A DNA stretch of 64,000 nt from Methylobacterium sp. R2-1 (GCF_014191355.1 NZ_JACHWM010000015.1:62001-126000); one strand, 5' to 3'; positions 44,323 through 51,459 are shown, counted from the stretch's first letter. Notes: generated from the sequence alone by a model not told the origin. Numbers and translations: made by a program.

Positions 44323-44429
44323 CTAGAGCCGTATCCGACCGGATTGCATCCGATCGGCGTCTCTAAGTCGTTGTCTTCACGCGCATTCTGTCGACGAACC
44401 GGTTCCCACTTCGTCTGAATGCGCTCTAG
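44323..44429. repeat. Dispersed palindromic repeat element (MITE/RIME-like)
   Basis: About 107 bases bounded by ctagagcc and gcgctctag (inverse match in 7 of 8 bases). An internal palindrome reads ccgaccggattgcatccgat, and the right half contains cgcattctgtcgacgaaccg. Similar sequences recur between genes in Methylobacterium genomes. Its right-hand ctag provides the TAG stop of rimM. The left of the gap (44156-44322) holds nothing recognisable. Confidence 0.6.
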
Positions 44430-45100
44430 CCCGGATCGTCGGCAGGCTTGGGCCCCGGTGGCGCGAACAGATCCTCGGGCGGATCGGCGACGACTTTTCC
44501 ACCGGAGATATCGAGGGTCGGCACGAAGGCCTTGGTGAAAGGCAGGAGCGCTGTCGGCCCGCCCGCCGCCGGGCGGATTTCGAGCAGGTCGCCGCCACCG
44601 TAGTTCGGCACCGCCACGATGGAGCCGATCACCGTGCCGGTGCCGTCCTCGACGGTGAGCCCGATCAGGTCGGTGAGGAAGAACTCGTCCTCGTCCTCCG
44701 CCTCGCCCAGGCGCTCGCGTGCAATGGCGAGGGTGATGCGGTTGAGGGCTTCCGCGCCGCTGCGGTCGTCCACGCCCTTGACCCGCACGACCAGCAGGTC
44801 GGACGACCCGCCGGGAGCAAGCCGGGCGTCCGCAAGTTCGAGGGTGCGACCATCGGAGGCGCGCAGGGGCCCGTAGCCCGCGATCGCGAGGGGCTCGCCG
44901 GTATAGGATTTCAGCCGCACCTCGCCGTGCAGTCCATGCGGCCGGCCGAACTCGCCGAGCAGGACGAGGCTCGGATCCGGGGAGGCGGGCAGAGTGGGCT
45001 TGGCGCCTTGCGGCTTGCGAGCCGAGGTGACGGCCTCCGGAGCGAGGCGGTCGGCGGACCGCGCAGGTCCGCGCGATGAGGATCCGGGGCGGCGGGCCAT
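44426..45100 (-). CDS. rimM: Ribosome maturation factor RimM
   Basis: A 224-residue protein that helps 30S head assembly around S19. The conserved N-terminal motif is LLGEFGRPHGLHGEVRLKSY near residues 47-66, and the PRC-barrel carries EFFLTDLIGLTVED, then VPNYGGGDLLEI and LLPFTKAFV. About 45 extra N-terminal residues are low in complexity, so a later start is possible though no better codon is seen. The C-terminal stop falls inside the dispersed repeat at 44323-44429, which may have altered the last residues. Confidence 0.95.
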   Translation of the reverse strand: MARRPGSSSRGPARSADRLAPEAVTSARKPQGAKPTLPASPDPSLVLLGEFGRPHGLHGEVRLKSYTGEPLAIAGYGPLRASDGRTLELADARLAPGGSSDLLVVRVKGVDDRSGAEALNRITLAIARERLGEAEDEDEFFLTDLIGLTVEDGTGTVIGSIVAVPNYGGGDLLEIRPAAGGPTALLPFTKAFVPTLDISGGKVVADPPEDLFAPPGPKPADDPG

Positions 45101-45188
45101 GCAGGGTGCCTCGATGACGGCGCGTTTGTCCCTTCCTCAGGCGGGAAGGAAGCGAGGGTGGGGCATCCAGGAGGCACCCCACCCTGAC

Positions 45189-45209
45189 CCCTCCCCACGA
45201 AGGGGAGGG
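45189..45209 (-). terminator. rpsP-rimM intergenic hairpin
   Basis: An 8-bp stem, ccctcccc with ggggaggg around acgaa, starts 12 bases after the rpsP stop on the minus strand. Related ccctcccc/ggggaggg hairpins are frequent 3' elements in alphaproteobacteria. It may lower expression of rimM relative to the ribosomal protein gene. Confidence 0.5.
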
Positions 45210-45220
45210 AATTGGAAGGC

Positions 45221-45583
45221 TTACGCCGCGGCGTCTTCGGCCGGGGCGGCAGCCTTCTCGGCGCGCTTTGCGGCGCGCTCCTTGGACTTCTCGCCGGGCT
45301 CGGCCTTCTGCGGGTTGTTGCGGGCCGGGCGCTTGGCGAGGCCGGCGGCGTCGAGGAAGCGCAGGACGCGGTCGGTCGGCTGGGCGCCCTTGGCGAGCCA
45401 GGACTGGATCTTCTCGTTGTCGAGCACGATGCGGGCCGGATCGTCCTTGGCCTTCATCGGGTCGTAGGCGCCGACCTTGTCGATGAAGCGCCCGTCACGC
45501 GGTGCGCGGGCGTCGGCGACGACGATGCGGTAGTAGGGGCGCTTCTTGGCGCCGCCGCGGGTGAGACGGATCTTGAGGGACAT
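45221..45583 (-). CDS. rpsP: 30S ribosomal protein S16
   Basis: A 120-residue ribosomal protein: SLKIRLTRGGAKKRPYYRIV, VADARAPRDGRFIDKVGAYDP, then IQSWLAKGAQPTDRVLRFL. The core ends near residue 85; the rest is a Lys/Ala/Glu-rich tail typical of alphaproteobacterial S16. It overlaps the chorismate mutase stop by one base, so it is translationally coupled with that gene. Confidence 0.97.
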   Translation of the reverse strand: MSLKIRLTRGGAKKRPYYRIVVADARAPRDGRFIDKVGAYDPMKAKDDPARIVLDNEKIQSWLAKGAQPTDRVLRFLDAAGLAKRPARNNPQKAEPGEKSKERAAKRAEKAAAPAEDAAA

Positions 45584-45930
45584 CAGTCGTTCCTTTCGGT
45601 GTCGTGTTTCTGAGTGGCGTTGTGATCGACGTTCTCGGCGATCGTCCGGTGGTGCCGAATGACTTCCTTGACCACGAAGGCGAGGAACTTCTCGGCGAAA
45701 TCGGGGTCGAGCTTGGCTTCGACCGCGAGATTTCTCAGGCGCTTGACCTGACGCGCCTCCCGATCCGGATCGGAGGGAGGCAGGCCCTTGCGGGCCTTCA
45801 GCTCGCCGACCCGCTGCGTGCAGCGGAAACGCTCGGCGAGCAGATGGATGAGCGCGGCATCGAAGTTGTCGATGCTCTCGCGTAGGCTTGCCAGCTCGGG
45901 ATCGACCCCTTGTGCGGACAAGATCGTCAT
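45583..45930 (-). CDS. Chorismate mutase, AroQ class
   Basis: A 115-residue helical protein. The AroQ pattern is visible: LRESIDNFDAALIHLLAERF, then VGELKARKGLPPSDPDREA, then AEKFLAFVVKEVIRHH. It converts chorismate to prephenate for Phe/Tyr. The place between ffh and rpsP is seen in several Hyphomicrobiales. It overlaps ffh by four bases at the start and rpsP by one base at the end. Confidence 0.93.
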   Translation of the reverse strand: MTILSAQGVDPELASLRESIDNFDAALIHLLAERFRCTQRVGELKARKGLPPSDPDREARQVKRLRNLAVEAKLDPDFAEKFLAFVVKEVIRHHRTIAENVDHNATQKHDTERND

Positions 45931-47489
45931 TTCTTCTTACCCGGCAGGAAGCCGCCGAGGCCCGGCAGCTTCGGTCCGCCCAGCCCAGGAAGGCCCGGCA
46001 TCTTTCCGCCGCCTAGGCCCGCCGGCATCGGCGGCAGCTTGCCGCCGAACTGCTTCTCAATCTCGGCGATCTGCTCCGGCGTCGGCTCGGGCATGCCCGG
46101 GGGCAGCTTCATGCCGCCGGGAAGACCGCCCGGCATACCCCCGCCCAGCCCGAACATGTTGCCCAGCGCCTGGCCGATGCCACCGCGCTTGCCCGATCCC
46201 ATCGCCTTCATCATGTCGGCCATCGTCCGGTGCATCTTGAGGAGCTTGTTGATCTCCTCGACCTTGACGCCGGCACCTGCCGCGATGCGCTTCTTGCGGC
46301 TGTTCTTGAGAATGTCGGGGTTCTTGCGCTCCCCCGGCGTCATCGAGGAGATGATGGCGCGCTGGCGCTTGAACATCTTCTCGTCGAGGTTGGCGCCTTC
46401 GACCTGCTTCTTCATCTGCCCCATGCCGGGCAGCATCCCCATCAGGCCACCGATGCCGCCCATCTTCTCCATCTGGGCGAGCTGCATCGACAGGTCTTCG
46501 AGATCGAACTTGCCCTTCCGCATCTTCTCGGCGGTGCGCAGGGCCTGCTCGTGGTCGATGGTCTCGGCCGCCTTCTCGACGAGCGAGACGATATCGCCCA
46601 TGCCGAGGATGCGGTTGGCCACCCGCTGCGGGTGGAATTCTTCCAGCGCGTCGACCTTTTCGCCGACGCCGACGAGCTTGATCGGCTTGCCCGTCACGGC
46701 GCGCATGGAAAGCGCCGCGCCGCCGCGGGAATCGCCGTCCATGCGAGTCAGCACGATGCCGGTGACGCCAAGGCGCTGATCGAAGGCACGCGCGGTGTTG
46801 ACCGCGTCCTGGCCGGTGAGCGCGTCAGCCACCAGCAGCACTTCGTGAGGGCTGGTCACCGCCTTCACCTCGGCGGCCTCGTTCATCAGGCCTTCGTCGA
46901 CCGTGGTGCGGCCGGCGGTGTCGAGCATCACCACGTCGAAGCCGCCGAGCCGGGCAGCCTCCATGGCGCGCTTCGCGATCTGCACCGCCGACTGGCCGGC
47001 GACGATCGGCAGGCTCTCGACCTCGACCTGTTTGGCGAGCACCGCGAGCTGCTCCATCGCCGCAGGGCGACGGGTATCGAGGGACGCGAGCAGCACGCGC
47101 CGCTTCTCGCGGCTCGCCAGCCGCCGGGCGATCTTGGCGGTGGTGGTCGTTTTACCTGAGCCCTGCAGGCCGACCATCAGGATGGCAACGGGGGCGGGCG
47201 CGTTGAGATCGACGACGCTGGCATCGGTGCCGAGCATCGCAATGAGCTCGTCGTTGACGATCTTCACGACCATCTGGCCGGGCGTCACCGACTTGAGGAC
47301 GACCGCGCCCACGGCCTTCTCGCGCACCTTATCGGTGAACGAGCGCACCACCTCCAGCGCCACGTCCGCTTCAAGGAGCGCGCGGCGCACCTCGCGCATG
47401 GCGGCGGTGACGTCGGCCTCCGTCAGCGCGCCGCGGCGCGTCAGCCCGGAGAGGATGCCGGAAAGGCGGTCGGAAAGGCCTTCGAACAT
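45927..47489 (-). CDS. ffh: Signal recognition particle protein Ffh
   Basis: A 520-residue SRP54 GTPase that targets membrane proteins with the 4.5S RNA. The N domain is residues 1-90. The G domain has GLQGSGKTTT near 108-117, LDTAGRTTVDE, and the guanine-specificity TRMDGDSRGGAAL. The M domain (about 300-430) carries the Met-rich LMGMLPGMGQMKKQ. The C-terminus ends in a Gly/Pro/Met-rich tail after residue ~455. It is the first gene of ffh-chorismate mutase-rpsP-rimM. Confidence 0.98.
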   Translation of the reverse strand: MFEGLSDRLSGILSGLTRRGALTEADVTAAMREVRRALLEADVALEVVRSFTDKVREKAVGAVVLKSVTPGQMVVKIVNDELIAMLGTDASVVDLNAPAPVAILMVGLQGSGKTTTTAKIARRLASREKRRVLLASLDTRRPAAMEQLAVLAKQVEVESLPIVAGQSAVQIAKRAMEAARLGGFDVVMLDTAGRTTVDEGLMNEAAEVKAVTSPHEVLLVADALTGQDAVNTARAFDQRLGVTGIVLTRMDGDSRGGAALSMRAVTGKPIKLVGVGEKVDALEEFHPQRVANRILGMGDIVSLVEKAAETIDHEQALRTAEKMRKGKFDLEDLSMQLAQMEKMGGIGGLMGMLPGMGQMKKQVEGANLDEKMFKRQRAIISSMTPGERKNPDILKNSRKKRIAAGAGVKVEEINKLLKMHRTMADMMKAMGSGKRGGIGQALGNMFGLGGGMPGGLPGGMKLPPGMPEPTPEQIAEIEKQFGGKLPPMPAGLGGGKMPGLPGLGGPKLPGLGGFLPGKKK

Positions 47490-47505
47490 GCGGGTTCAGA
47501 GGTCC

Positions 47506-47727
47506 TTACTGGTGGAGGCCGGCATTGGCCACGCGACGCGCGCGCAGCGCATCCTCGAAGGCCGCCACCGCGCGGGCGAACTTGTCACGGCACTCCGCAT
47601 CGCAGAAGCCGACCACCGCGCCGTTGTAAAGGGTCAGCGCCTCGGGCACGATCGGTTTGCCCGACCAGGGGCAGAAGTCGTTGACCGCATCCTCGATGCG
47701 AAGGGTCGTGTCGCTCGCGGGCGCCAT
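47506..47727 (-). CDS. Small Cys-rich YHS/TRASH-like protein
   Basis: A 73-residue protein: FCPWSGKPIVPEALTLYNG, then VVGFCDAECRDKFARAV. Cys19, Cys42 and Cys46 lie in the pattern of a small metal-binding treble-clef (TRASH/YHS-like). Homologues are often misannotated as glutathione S-transferase. It lies just upstream of ffh (16 bases). Metal binding is inferred from the cysteines. ATG 47727 is chosen because upstream sequence lacks family similarity. Confidence 0.65.
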   Translation of the reverse strand: MAPASDTTLRIEDAVNDFCPWSGKPIVPEALTLYNGAVVGFCDAECRDKFARAVAAFEDALRARRVANAGLHQ

Positions 47728-47905
47728 GGCAGGGCTCGTTTGACGCTTCGGCGAACGCACGGCAACGACAAGGGCGCCCGAGGGCGCACACGCGCTGTCG
47801 GACGTTGACCTCCGGCCTCTCGGGCCGGTCGGCGGCTCATCGTGACGTTCGAACGTCGAAATGGAGCCGGGCGGATAGGCCCTGGGCCGCGTCAAGTCAA
47901 TCCCG

Positions 47906-47930
47906 GGTAGTGTCTCAGTTTGAAATTTGC
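47906..47930 (+). repeat. Left terminal inverted repeat
   Basis: Starts ggtagtgtctcagtttg and continues with aaatttgc. Matches the right end in inverse orientation for 17 of 17 bases and 23 of 25 overall. It directly abuts the last bases of the SLATT-like gene. Confidence 0.85.
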
Positions 47931-48503
47931 CTAGCGCACGCCCTGAGCCGTCTGGGGAACTAGCGTCTCGCGCTTTGCCTCACCCGGCTGAAATGGCTTT
48001 TCCAATTTGAATGAATCATTCAATATTGCCGCGTCGTGAGTGCGAACTATGTCAATATATTCTTGAACTTTATCGGATGGATTTTCACCTGCCGCAATCT
48101 TAAGGCTAAGTATATCTAACTCATTTCGAGTAATTCTATTGGCTTTCCATTTGCGTTCGAACCCGCCAAAGACGCCGGCCGCCGAAAGGATTGAACCCAA
48201 CAATGCGATCAACGGAACGTAGTCCGATAGGTTTATTCCGCAAACAGATATATTTTTGCCTGCGATGGCCGCCACCACAACACCGGAGATAGTCGAGATC
48301 CCGAAAGCTAAGTGAAACGCGGTGCTCCACGCTCGACAGCCCCTGTCCGCCTGCTTTCGACGTTTTGTGATTTCGCTCGCAAGCTGTTCGTTCGTCATGG
48401 TGGTATCCGATACATCAGCGTATCGCCGTCTATGTATTTTGTACAGTCCCCGCTTTCCTAGAGCGGGCTCTGCAGCATCCACCAATGCGGCAACCTCGTC
48501 CAT
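47931..48503 (-). CDS. Two-transmembrane SLATT-like protein (putative conflict-system effector)
   Basis: A 190-residue protein. The N-terminal ~60 residues are charged (EITKRRKQADRGCRAWS). Two membrane segments follow (about 61-82 and 96-114), then FERKWKANRITRNEL and a helical cytosolic tail. The two-segment hairpin followed by a W-x-x-N/R block is the mark of SLATT/DUF4231 proteins. These are thought to act as membrane-disrupting effectors paired with nucleotide-sensing (SMODS, SLOG) or reverse-transcriptase partners. No such partner is seen here. ATG 48503 is 3 bases after the preceding stop, which supports that start; ATG 48398 is an alternative. Codon use is A/T-rich, and the gene lies inside the mobile element. 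Confidence 0.6.
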   Translation of the reverse strand: MDEVAALVDAAEPALGKRGLYKIHRRRYADVSDTTMTNEQLASEITKRRKQADRGCRAWSTAFHLAFGISTISGVVVAAIAGKNISVCGINLSDYVPLIALLGSILSAAGVFGGFERKWKANRITRNELDILSLKIAAGENPSDKVQEYIDIVRTHDAAILNDSFKLEKPFQPGEAKRETLVPQTAQGVR

Positions 48504-48506
48504 ACT

Positions 48507-48662
48507 TCACAGGCTGTCGCTAATACCCGCGGCCATCGCGGGAGTGAACCTTAGCGATTTGTGGATCCGCACGAAGTTCTCGCCGGTGGTAATCTGCATG
48601 ACGCGGACGGCATCGCCGATCGCGTCGGCGGGGCGTTTCTCGCCTTTAGGTCCGGCGGGTAT
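48507..48662 (-). pseudogene. Small PKGEKRPAD-family gene lacking a standard start codon
   Basis: The frame encodes PAGPKGEKRPADAIGDAVRV, then MQITTGENFVRIHKSL, ending DSL. The PKGEKRPAD-x-IG-x-AV-x-VM-I-x-TGE pattern is a very common small uncharacterised family in Hyphomicrobiales. No ATG, GTG or TTG lies between the preceding in-frame stop and the conserved core. An ATA (48660-48662) sits where the start is expected, six bases after AAGGA. An ATG-to-ATA change seems likely, so the gene is either silent or poorly translated. Confidence 0.55.
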
Positions 48663-48664
48663 GA

Positions 48665-48916
48665 CTAATCCTTGATCCCGCCAGCTTTGGGATCATGAAC
48701 GCTCTCAATAGTCGCGGTGATCTCGTCATCGAGTAGATGGTCGTCTAGCGCAGGATCATTGAGATCAATCCCCGCACCGCGTGCGGGCTCCTTCAAGCGC
48801 CTCATCTCGACGACAACACGCTCCTCAATACTGCGGTCCCACCAAGTGGGATCATTCTGGATATTCGATGTGAGCCAGTCGCGCGTGAAGCTCGAAGCCT
48901 GCTCTGCCGTGTCCAT
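48665..48916 (-). CDS. DUF768-like small protein
   Basis: An 83-residue acidic protein: FTRDWLTSNIQNDP, then MRRLKEPARGAGIDLNDPAL, ending PKAGGIKD. The F-x-x-x-W-x-x-x-NI start and the A-x-G-I block resemble DUF768 proteins of Mesorhizobium, of unknown role. AGGAGG touches the ATG at 48916, closer than usual; a TTG at 48934 would add six residues. It is the first gene of the three-gene cargo and overlaps the expected leader of the next one. Confidence 0.5.
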   Translation of the reverse strand: MDTAEQASSFTRDWLTSNIQNDPTWWDRSIEERVVVEMRRLKEPARGAGIDLNDPALDDHLLDDEITATIESVHDPKAGGIKD

Positions 48917-49000
48917 CCTCCTGCTTGACCCCAAACATACGCCAGCCGGCGGGGATGCGCGAGCGAACGGGGCAGGAACGCGGAGCGAACTCGGCCAGGC

Positions 49001-49025
49001 TCAGATTCCAAACTGAGACACTACC
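49001..49025 (-). repeat. Right terminal inverted repeat
   Basis: Ends caaactgagacactacc on the plus strand, the inverse of the left end. The 8-bp direct repeat caatcccg follows immediately. Confidence 0.85.
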
Positions 49026-49154
49026 CAATCCCGAGCCCGTTCCCCCGATAGATGCCGAAGAAGGCGGCCGGACGCGGACCGGTGCGCGGCTGTGCCTAAA
49101 GCGGACGTAAGCGGACGGTTAAGCTTTACCCTTCGTTAAGCATGTTCGGGTCTG

Positions 49155-49664
49155 ATGATCGACAACGCACCGCTGGAGGTGCCCGAGGACGACCCGATGT
49201 CGGAACCCGCTCGACAGGCCCCATCACCCGAGTCCGGTCTCCGGCCTTCGATCAGCACCGCGCCGCTGCGGGATTGGCTTGCCACCATGCGCGCGACCGT
49301 ATCCGAGACGCAACCCGTCGAATTGCGCCAGGCCGAGCCCGCTGCTCCCGCTGAGCCCGAGATCGAGGCGCGCGGCAACGGCTGGTCGCCCCGCCTCGTC
49401 TCCGCTGCAGCGAAGTCGGCCGAGGCCGCCGACGAGGACGTCGCCGAGATCATGGCCGAGAACATGATGCTGAAGGCCCGGCTCCGACTGGAATCCGAGC
49501 GCCGCGACGAGCTGCAGATTATTCTGGCTCAGGAAATCCGCGAGTTGCGCGCCCACATTGCCGAGGAAGTCGGCAAGATGGAGGATCTGCGGACCGAGCG
49601 CGATCTCTGGCGTGCCCGCTGCGAGGCCCTGGCCGCGCCGCTGTTCCAAATGCAGCAGCGCTGA
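49155..49664 (+). CDS. Coiled-coil protein of unknown function
   Basis: A 169-residue acidic protein. The first ~85 residues are disordered and rich in Pro/Glu/Ala. From about residue 90 to 165 it is a long charged helix (VAEIMAENMMLKARLRLESE, then LRAHIAEEVGKMEDLRTERD) likely to form a coiled coil. No signal peptide or membrane segment. No family recognised. A strong terminator follows at 49691-49716. Confidence 0.65.
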   Translation: MIDNAPLEVPEDDPMSEPARQAPSPESGLRPSISTAPLRDWLATMRATVSETQPVELRQAEPAAPAEPEIEARGNGWSPRLVSAAAKSAEAADEDVAEIMAENMMLKARLRLESERRDELQIILAQEIRELRAHIAEEVGKMEDLRTERDLWRARCEALAAPLFQMQQR

Positions 49665-49690
49665 GCCGCTTCCGATACCCTGAACATGCG

Positions 49691-49716
49691 AAGGGCCGCC
49701 CCATGGGGCGGCCCTT
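49691..49716. terminator. Bidirectional terminator
   Basis: A perfect 26-base palindrome: aagggccgcccca, then tggggcggccctt. The A-run and T-run ends serve both strands. It closes the coiled-coil gene on the plus strand and the small leftward transcription unit on the minus strand. Confidence 0.85.
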
Positions 49717-49768
49717 CCATTGTCGAACCGGTCAGTCCGACGAAACCTGTCGTGATCCTGCGGATGCG

Positions 49769-49837
49769 TTAGGCGCACACGCCGGAGGTAACGGTCCAGG
49801 CCTTGGTCGTCGGCGACGGCTGATGACAATGAGACAC
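49769..49837 (-). CDS. Putative 22-residue peptide with an extended Shine-Dalgarno
   Basis: A GTG at 49837 starts a 22-codon frame: MSHCHQPSP at the front, one Trp at position 14, WTVTSGVCA at the end, TAA at 49769-49771. Seven bases upstream is AAGGAGG of a longer run, AAGGAGGTGATCCA, that is complementary to the 3' tail of 16S rRNA over 14 bases, exceptional for any gene. The peptide has two Cys (positions 4 and 21). No family is recognised. A GTG inside the ribosome-binding site would open a 37-codon alternative frame but is badly placed. It is either a tiny gene, a leader peptide or a regulatory RNA. Confidence 0.4.
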   Translation of the reverse strand: MSHCHQPSPTTKAWTVTSGVCA

Positions 49838-49853
49838 TGGATCACCTCCTTTC
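49838..49853 (-). promoter_or_regulatory. Extended ribosome-binding site
   Basis: Minus-strand gaaaggaggtgatcca pairs with the whole anti-Shine-Dalgarno tail of 16S rRNA. Downstream on the same strand are ACCTCC (about 49782-49787, inside the frame) and GGATCAC (49752-49758, after the stop). Both can pair with this site, so ribosome access may be switched by RNA folding. The rest of 49854-50031 shows no gene. Confidence 0.5.
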
Positions 49854-50031
49854 GTTCGTTGCGGGTGAGCCCAAGGTAGGGAGGATTTCCGCCGCGCGAA
49901 AGGCCCCTGCCAGCTGATCCGGTGCGTTGTCTCGCCGCGGTGCACAACGCGGCGACATGCGCGGCGCTGGCCGACGGGCGGAGAGGAGCCTAAAGAGAGC
50001 GCCCGTCAGCATCGGTCAGCCCATAAAAACG

Positions 50032-51117
50032 ATGTCTTCCGCCGCCGCCCCGCGCGTCTCCGCCGACGATGCCCTCGACCCGCGTGCCATGCGTGAGCCG
50101 CTGCCGAACGCGTGGTACTGCGTCGGCCAAGCCTCGGCGATCGCGGGCGGAAAGATGCGGGCGGTCGCGCTTAACGGCGAGCAGGTCGTCGTCGGCCGGG
50201 CCAGGGACGGCGCCCTGTTCGCGCTGCGTGACCGCTGCCCCCACCGCGGCATGGCCCTGTCCAAGGGCAAGTTCGACGGCGACACGCTGATGTGCCCGTT
50301 CCACGGCTGGCGCTTCGGCACCGACGGGCGCTGCCGCGACGTGCCGACACTGTCCGAGCACGACGCCTCGGATTTCTCGCGCATCGCCGTGCAGCGCTTC
50401 CCCATCGTCGAGAGCGCGGGCTTCCTCTGGGTGAACCCGCATCTCGGGCCGTCCGACCCGGGTGCCGTGCCGGCCGTGCCCAGCCTCGACTTCGAGCCCG
50501 CGGGCTGCCTCGTGCTGGAACTTGAGGTCGAGGCCTCGTTCGATCTCACGACGCTGAGCCTCGTCGATCCCGGCCACGTCGCCTTCGTCCACGACACGTG
50601 GTGGTTCAGGCCCTCCAAGGAGCTGCGGGAGAAGGTGAAGACCTTCCAGCCCGTGCCGCACGGCTTCGTCATGACGAGCCACGCGACCACGACGAGTTCG
50701 CCGGTCTACCGCCTGCTCGGCGGCGTACCAGAGGTCGAGATCGAATTCCGCCTGCCCGGCGTGCGGCTGGAGCGGATCAAGGCGGGCACGAAGCGGGTGG
50801 CGAACTACACCTTCGCCACGCCCATGAGTCCCAACCGCACGATGCTGACGAACGCGCTCTACTGGAGCATGCCGGCGCTCAACCTCCTGAAGCCGGTCGC
50901 CCGACCGATGATGCGCCAGTTCCTGACACAGGATCAGCAGGTGCTGCAGCATGCGCAGGCCGGGCTCGACCGCAAACCGACCATGGTGCTGCTCGGACAG
51001 GGTGATCTGCCCTCGCAATGGTACTTCCGCCTCAAGCGCGAGGCCCTGGAGGCGGCACGCGAGGGCAGACCCTTCGCCAACCCTCTCGTTCACCAGGAAT
51101 TGCGCTGGCGCTCGTGA
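50032..51117 (+). CDS. Rieske non-haem iron oxygenase, alpha subunit
   Basis: A 361-residue ring-hydroxylating oxygenase. The [2Fe-2S] site is C69-x-H71 (DRCPHRGMAL) and C88-x-x-H91 (MCPFHGWRFG). The catalytic iron region is in SLVDPGHVAFVHDTWW with Asp and His ligands. Layout and length resemble vanillate O-demethylase and related mono-oxygenases. The substrate is unknown. ATG 50032 is chosen over a long upstream extension. No reductase or ferredoxin partner is adjacent. Confidence 0.9.
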   Translation: MSSAAAPRVSADDALDPRAMREPLPNAWYCVGQASAIAGGKMRAVALNGEQVVVGRARDGALFALRDRCPHRGMALSKGKFDGDTLMCPFHGWRFGTDGRCRDVPTLSEHDASDFSRIAVQRFPIVESAGFLWVNPHLGPSDPGAVPAVPSLDFEPAGCLVLELEVEASFDLTTLSLVDPGHVAFVHDTWWFRPSKELREKVKTFQPVPHGFVMTSHATTTSSPVYRLLGGVPEVEIEFRLPGVRLERIKAGTKRVANYTFATPMSPNRTMLTNALYWSMPALNLLKPVARPMMRQFLTQDQQVLQHAQAGLDRKPTMVLLGQGDLPSQWYFRLKREALEAAREGRPFANPLVHQELRWRS

Positions 51118-51200
51118 GGTTGTGAAGCCATCGCCTGAAACTTTTCCGGTCCCAGCATCGTAGCGATGCGTATCGCTTGAGTTGAGCGAGGGAGTATCCG

Positions 51201-51410
51201 GTGCCGAGGTTGCACTACGTCATCCGCCGGAGCCGGTCCGGCCGGTTCAACTTCACCCTGTTATCCGAACATGGCCGCATCAACGGTACCGTGATCGTCG
51301 CCACGCAAGACCTTCCCCGCGACGAGGTGGAGCGGCAGGCTCGGGAGAAGATTCGCAACCTCGCCGACGCACTCGTCTCGGTCGTGGGACCGGGCGCAAG
51401 CCTGTCCTGA
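51201..51410 (+). CDS. Small basic protein of unknown function
   Basis: A 69-residue protein: LHYVIRRSRSGRFNFTLL, GRINGTVIVATQDLPRDEVE. GTG 51201 has GAGGGAG upstream. No family recognised; a small RNA-binding or stress-related protein is possible but not supported. It lies between the Rieske and metallo-hydrolase genes on the same strand. Confidence 0.5.
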   Translation: MPRLHYVIRRSRSGRFNFTLLSEHGRINGTVIVATQDLPRDEVERQAREKIRNLADALVSVVGPGASLS

Positions 51411-51459
51411 GGCTCTGCGCCGCGCTTGAACCGCGGACCGAGCGGGCCATCTTGGCCGT

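Larger units (their letters stand above)
47898..49033. mobile_element. Transposase-less insertion element with cargo genes
   Basis: Terminal inverted repeats bound a 1,120-base unit (47906-49025). The left end reads ggtagtgtctcagtttgaaa at 47906-47925. The right end is its inverse (17 identical bases, then two mismatches in the next eight). An 8-bp duplication, caatcccg, flanks both ends directly (47898-47905 and 49026-49033), so it moved as a unit. No transposase is present in any frame. The interior is richer in A/T than the flanks. It carries three leftward genes (48916 to 47931). Eight-base duplications and GG-starting ends are compatible with IS1595-type or IS6-type machinery acting in trans; I cannot decide which. 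Confidence 0.85.

Noticed and set aside
49769..49837. Classical Trp attenuation leader
   Set aside because: The peptide has one Trp, no run of regulatory codons, and no biosynthetic gene follows on that strand.
49838..49853. Match to the 3' end of 16S rRNA
   Set aside because: Only the anti-Shine-Dalgarno tail (about 14-16 bases) matches and no other 16S sequence adjoins. It is better read as a ribosome-binding site on the other strand.
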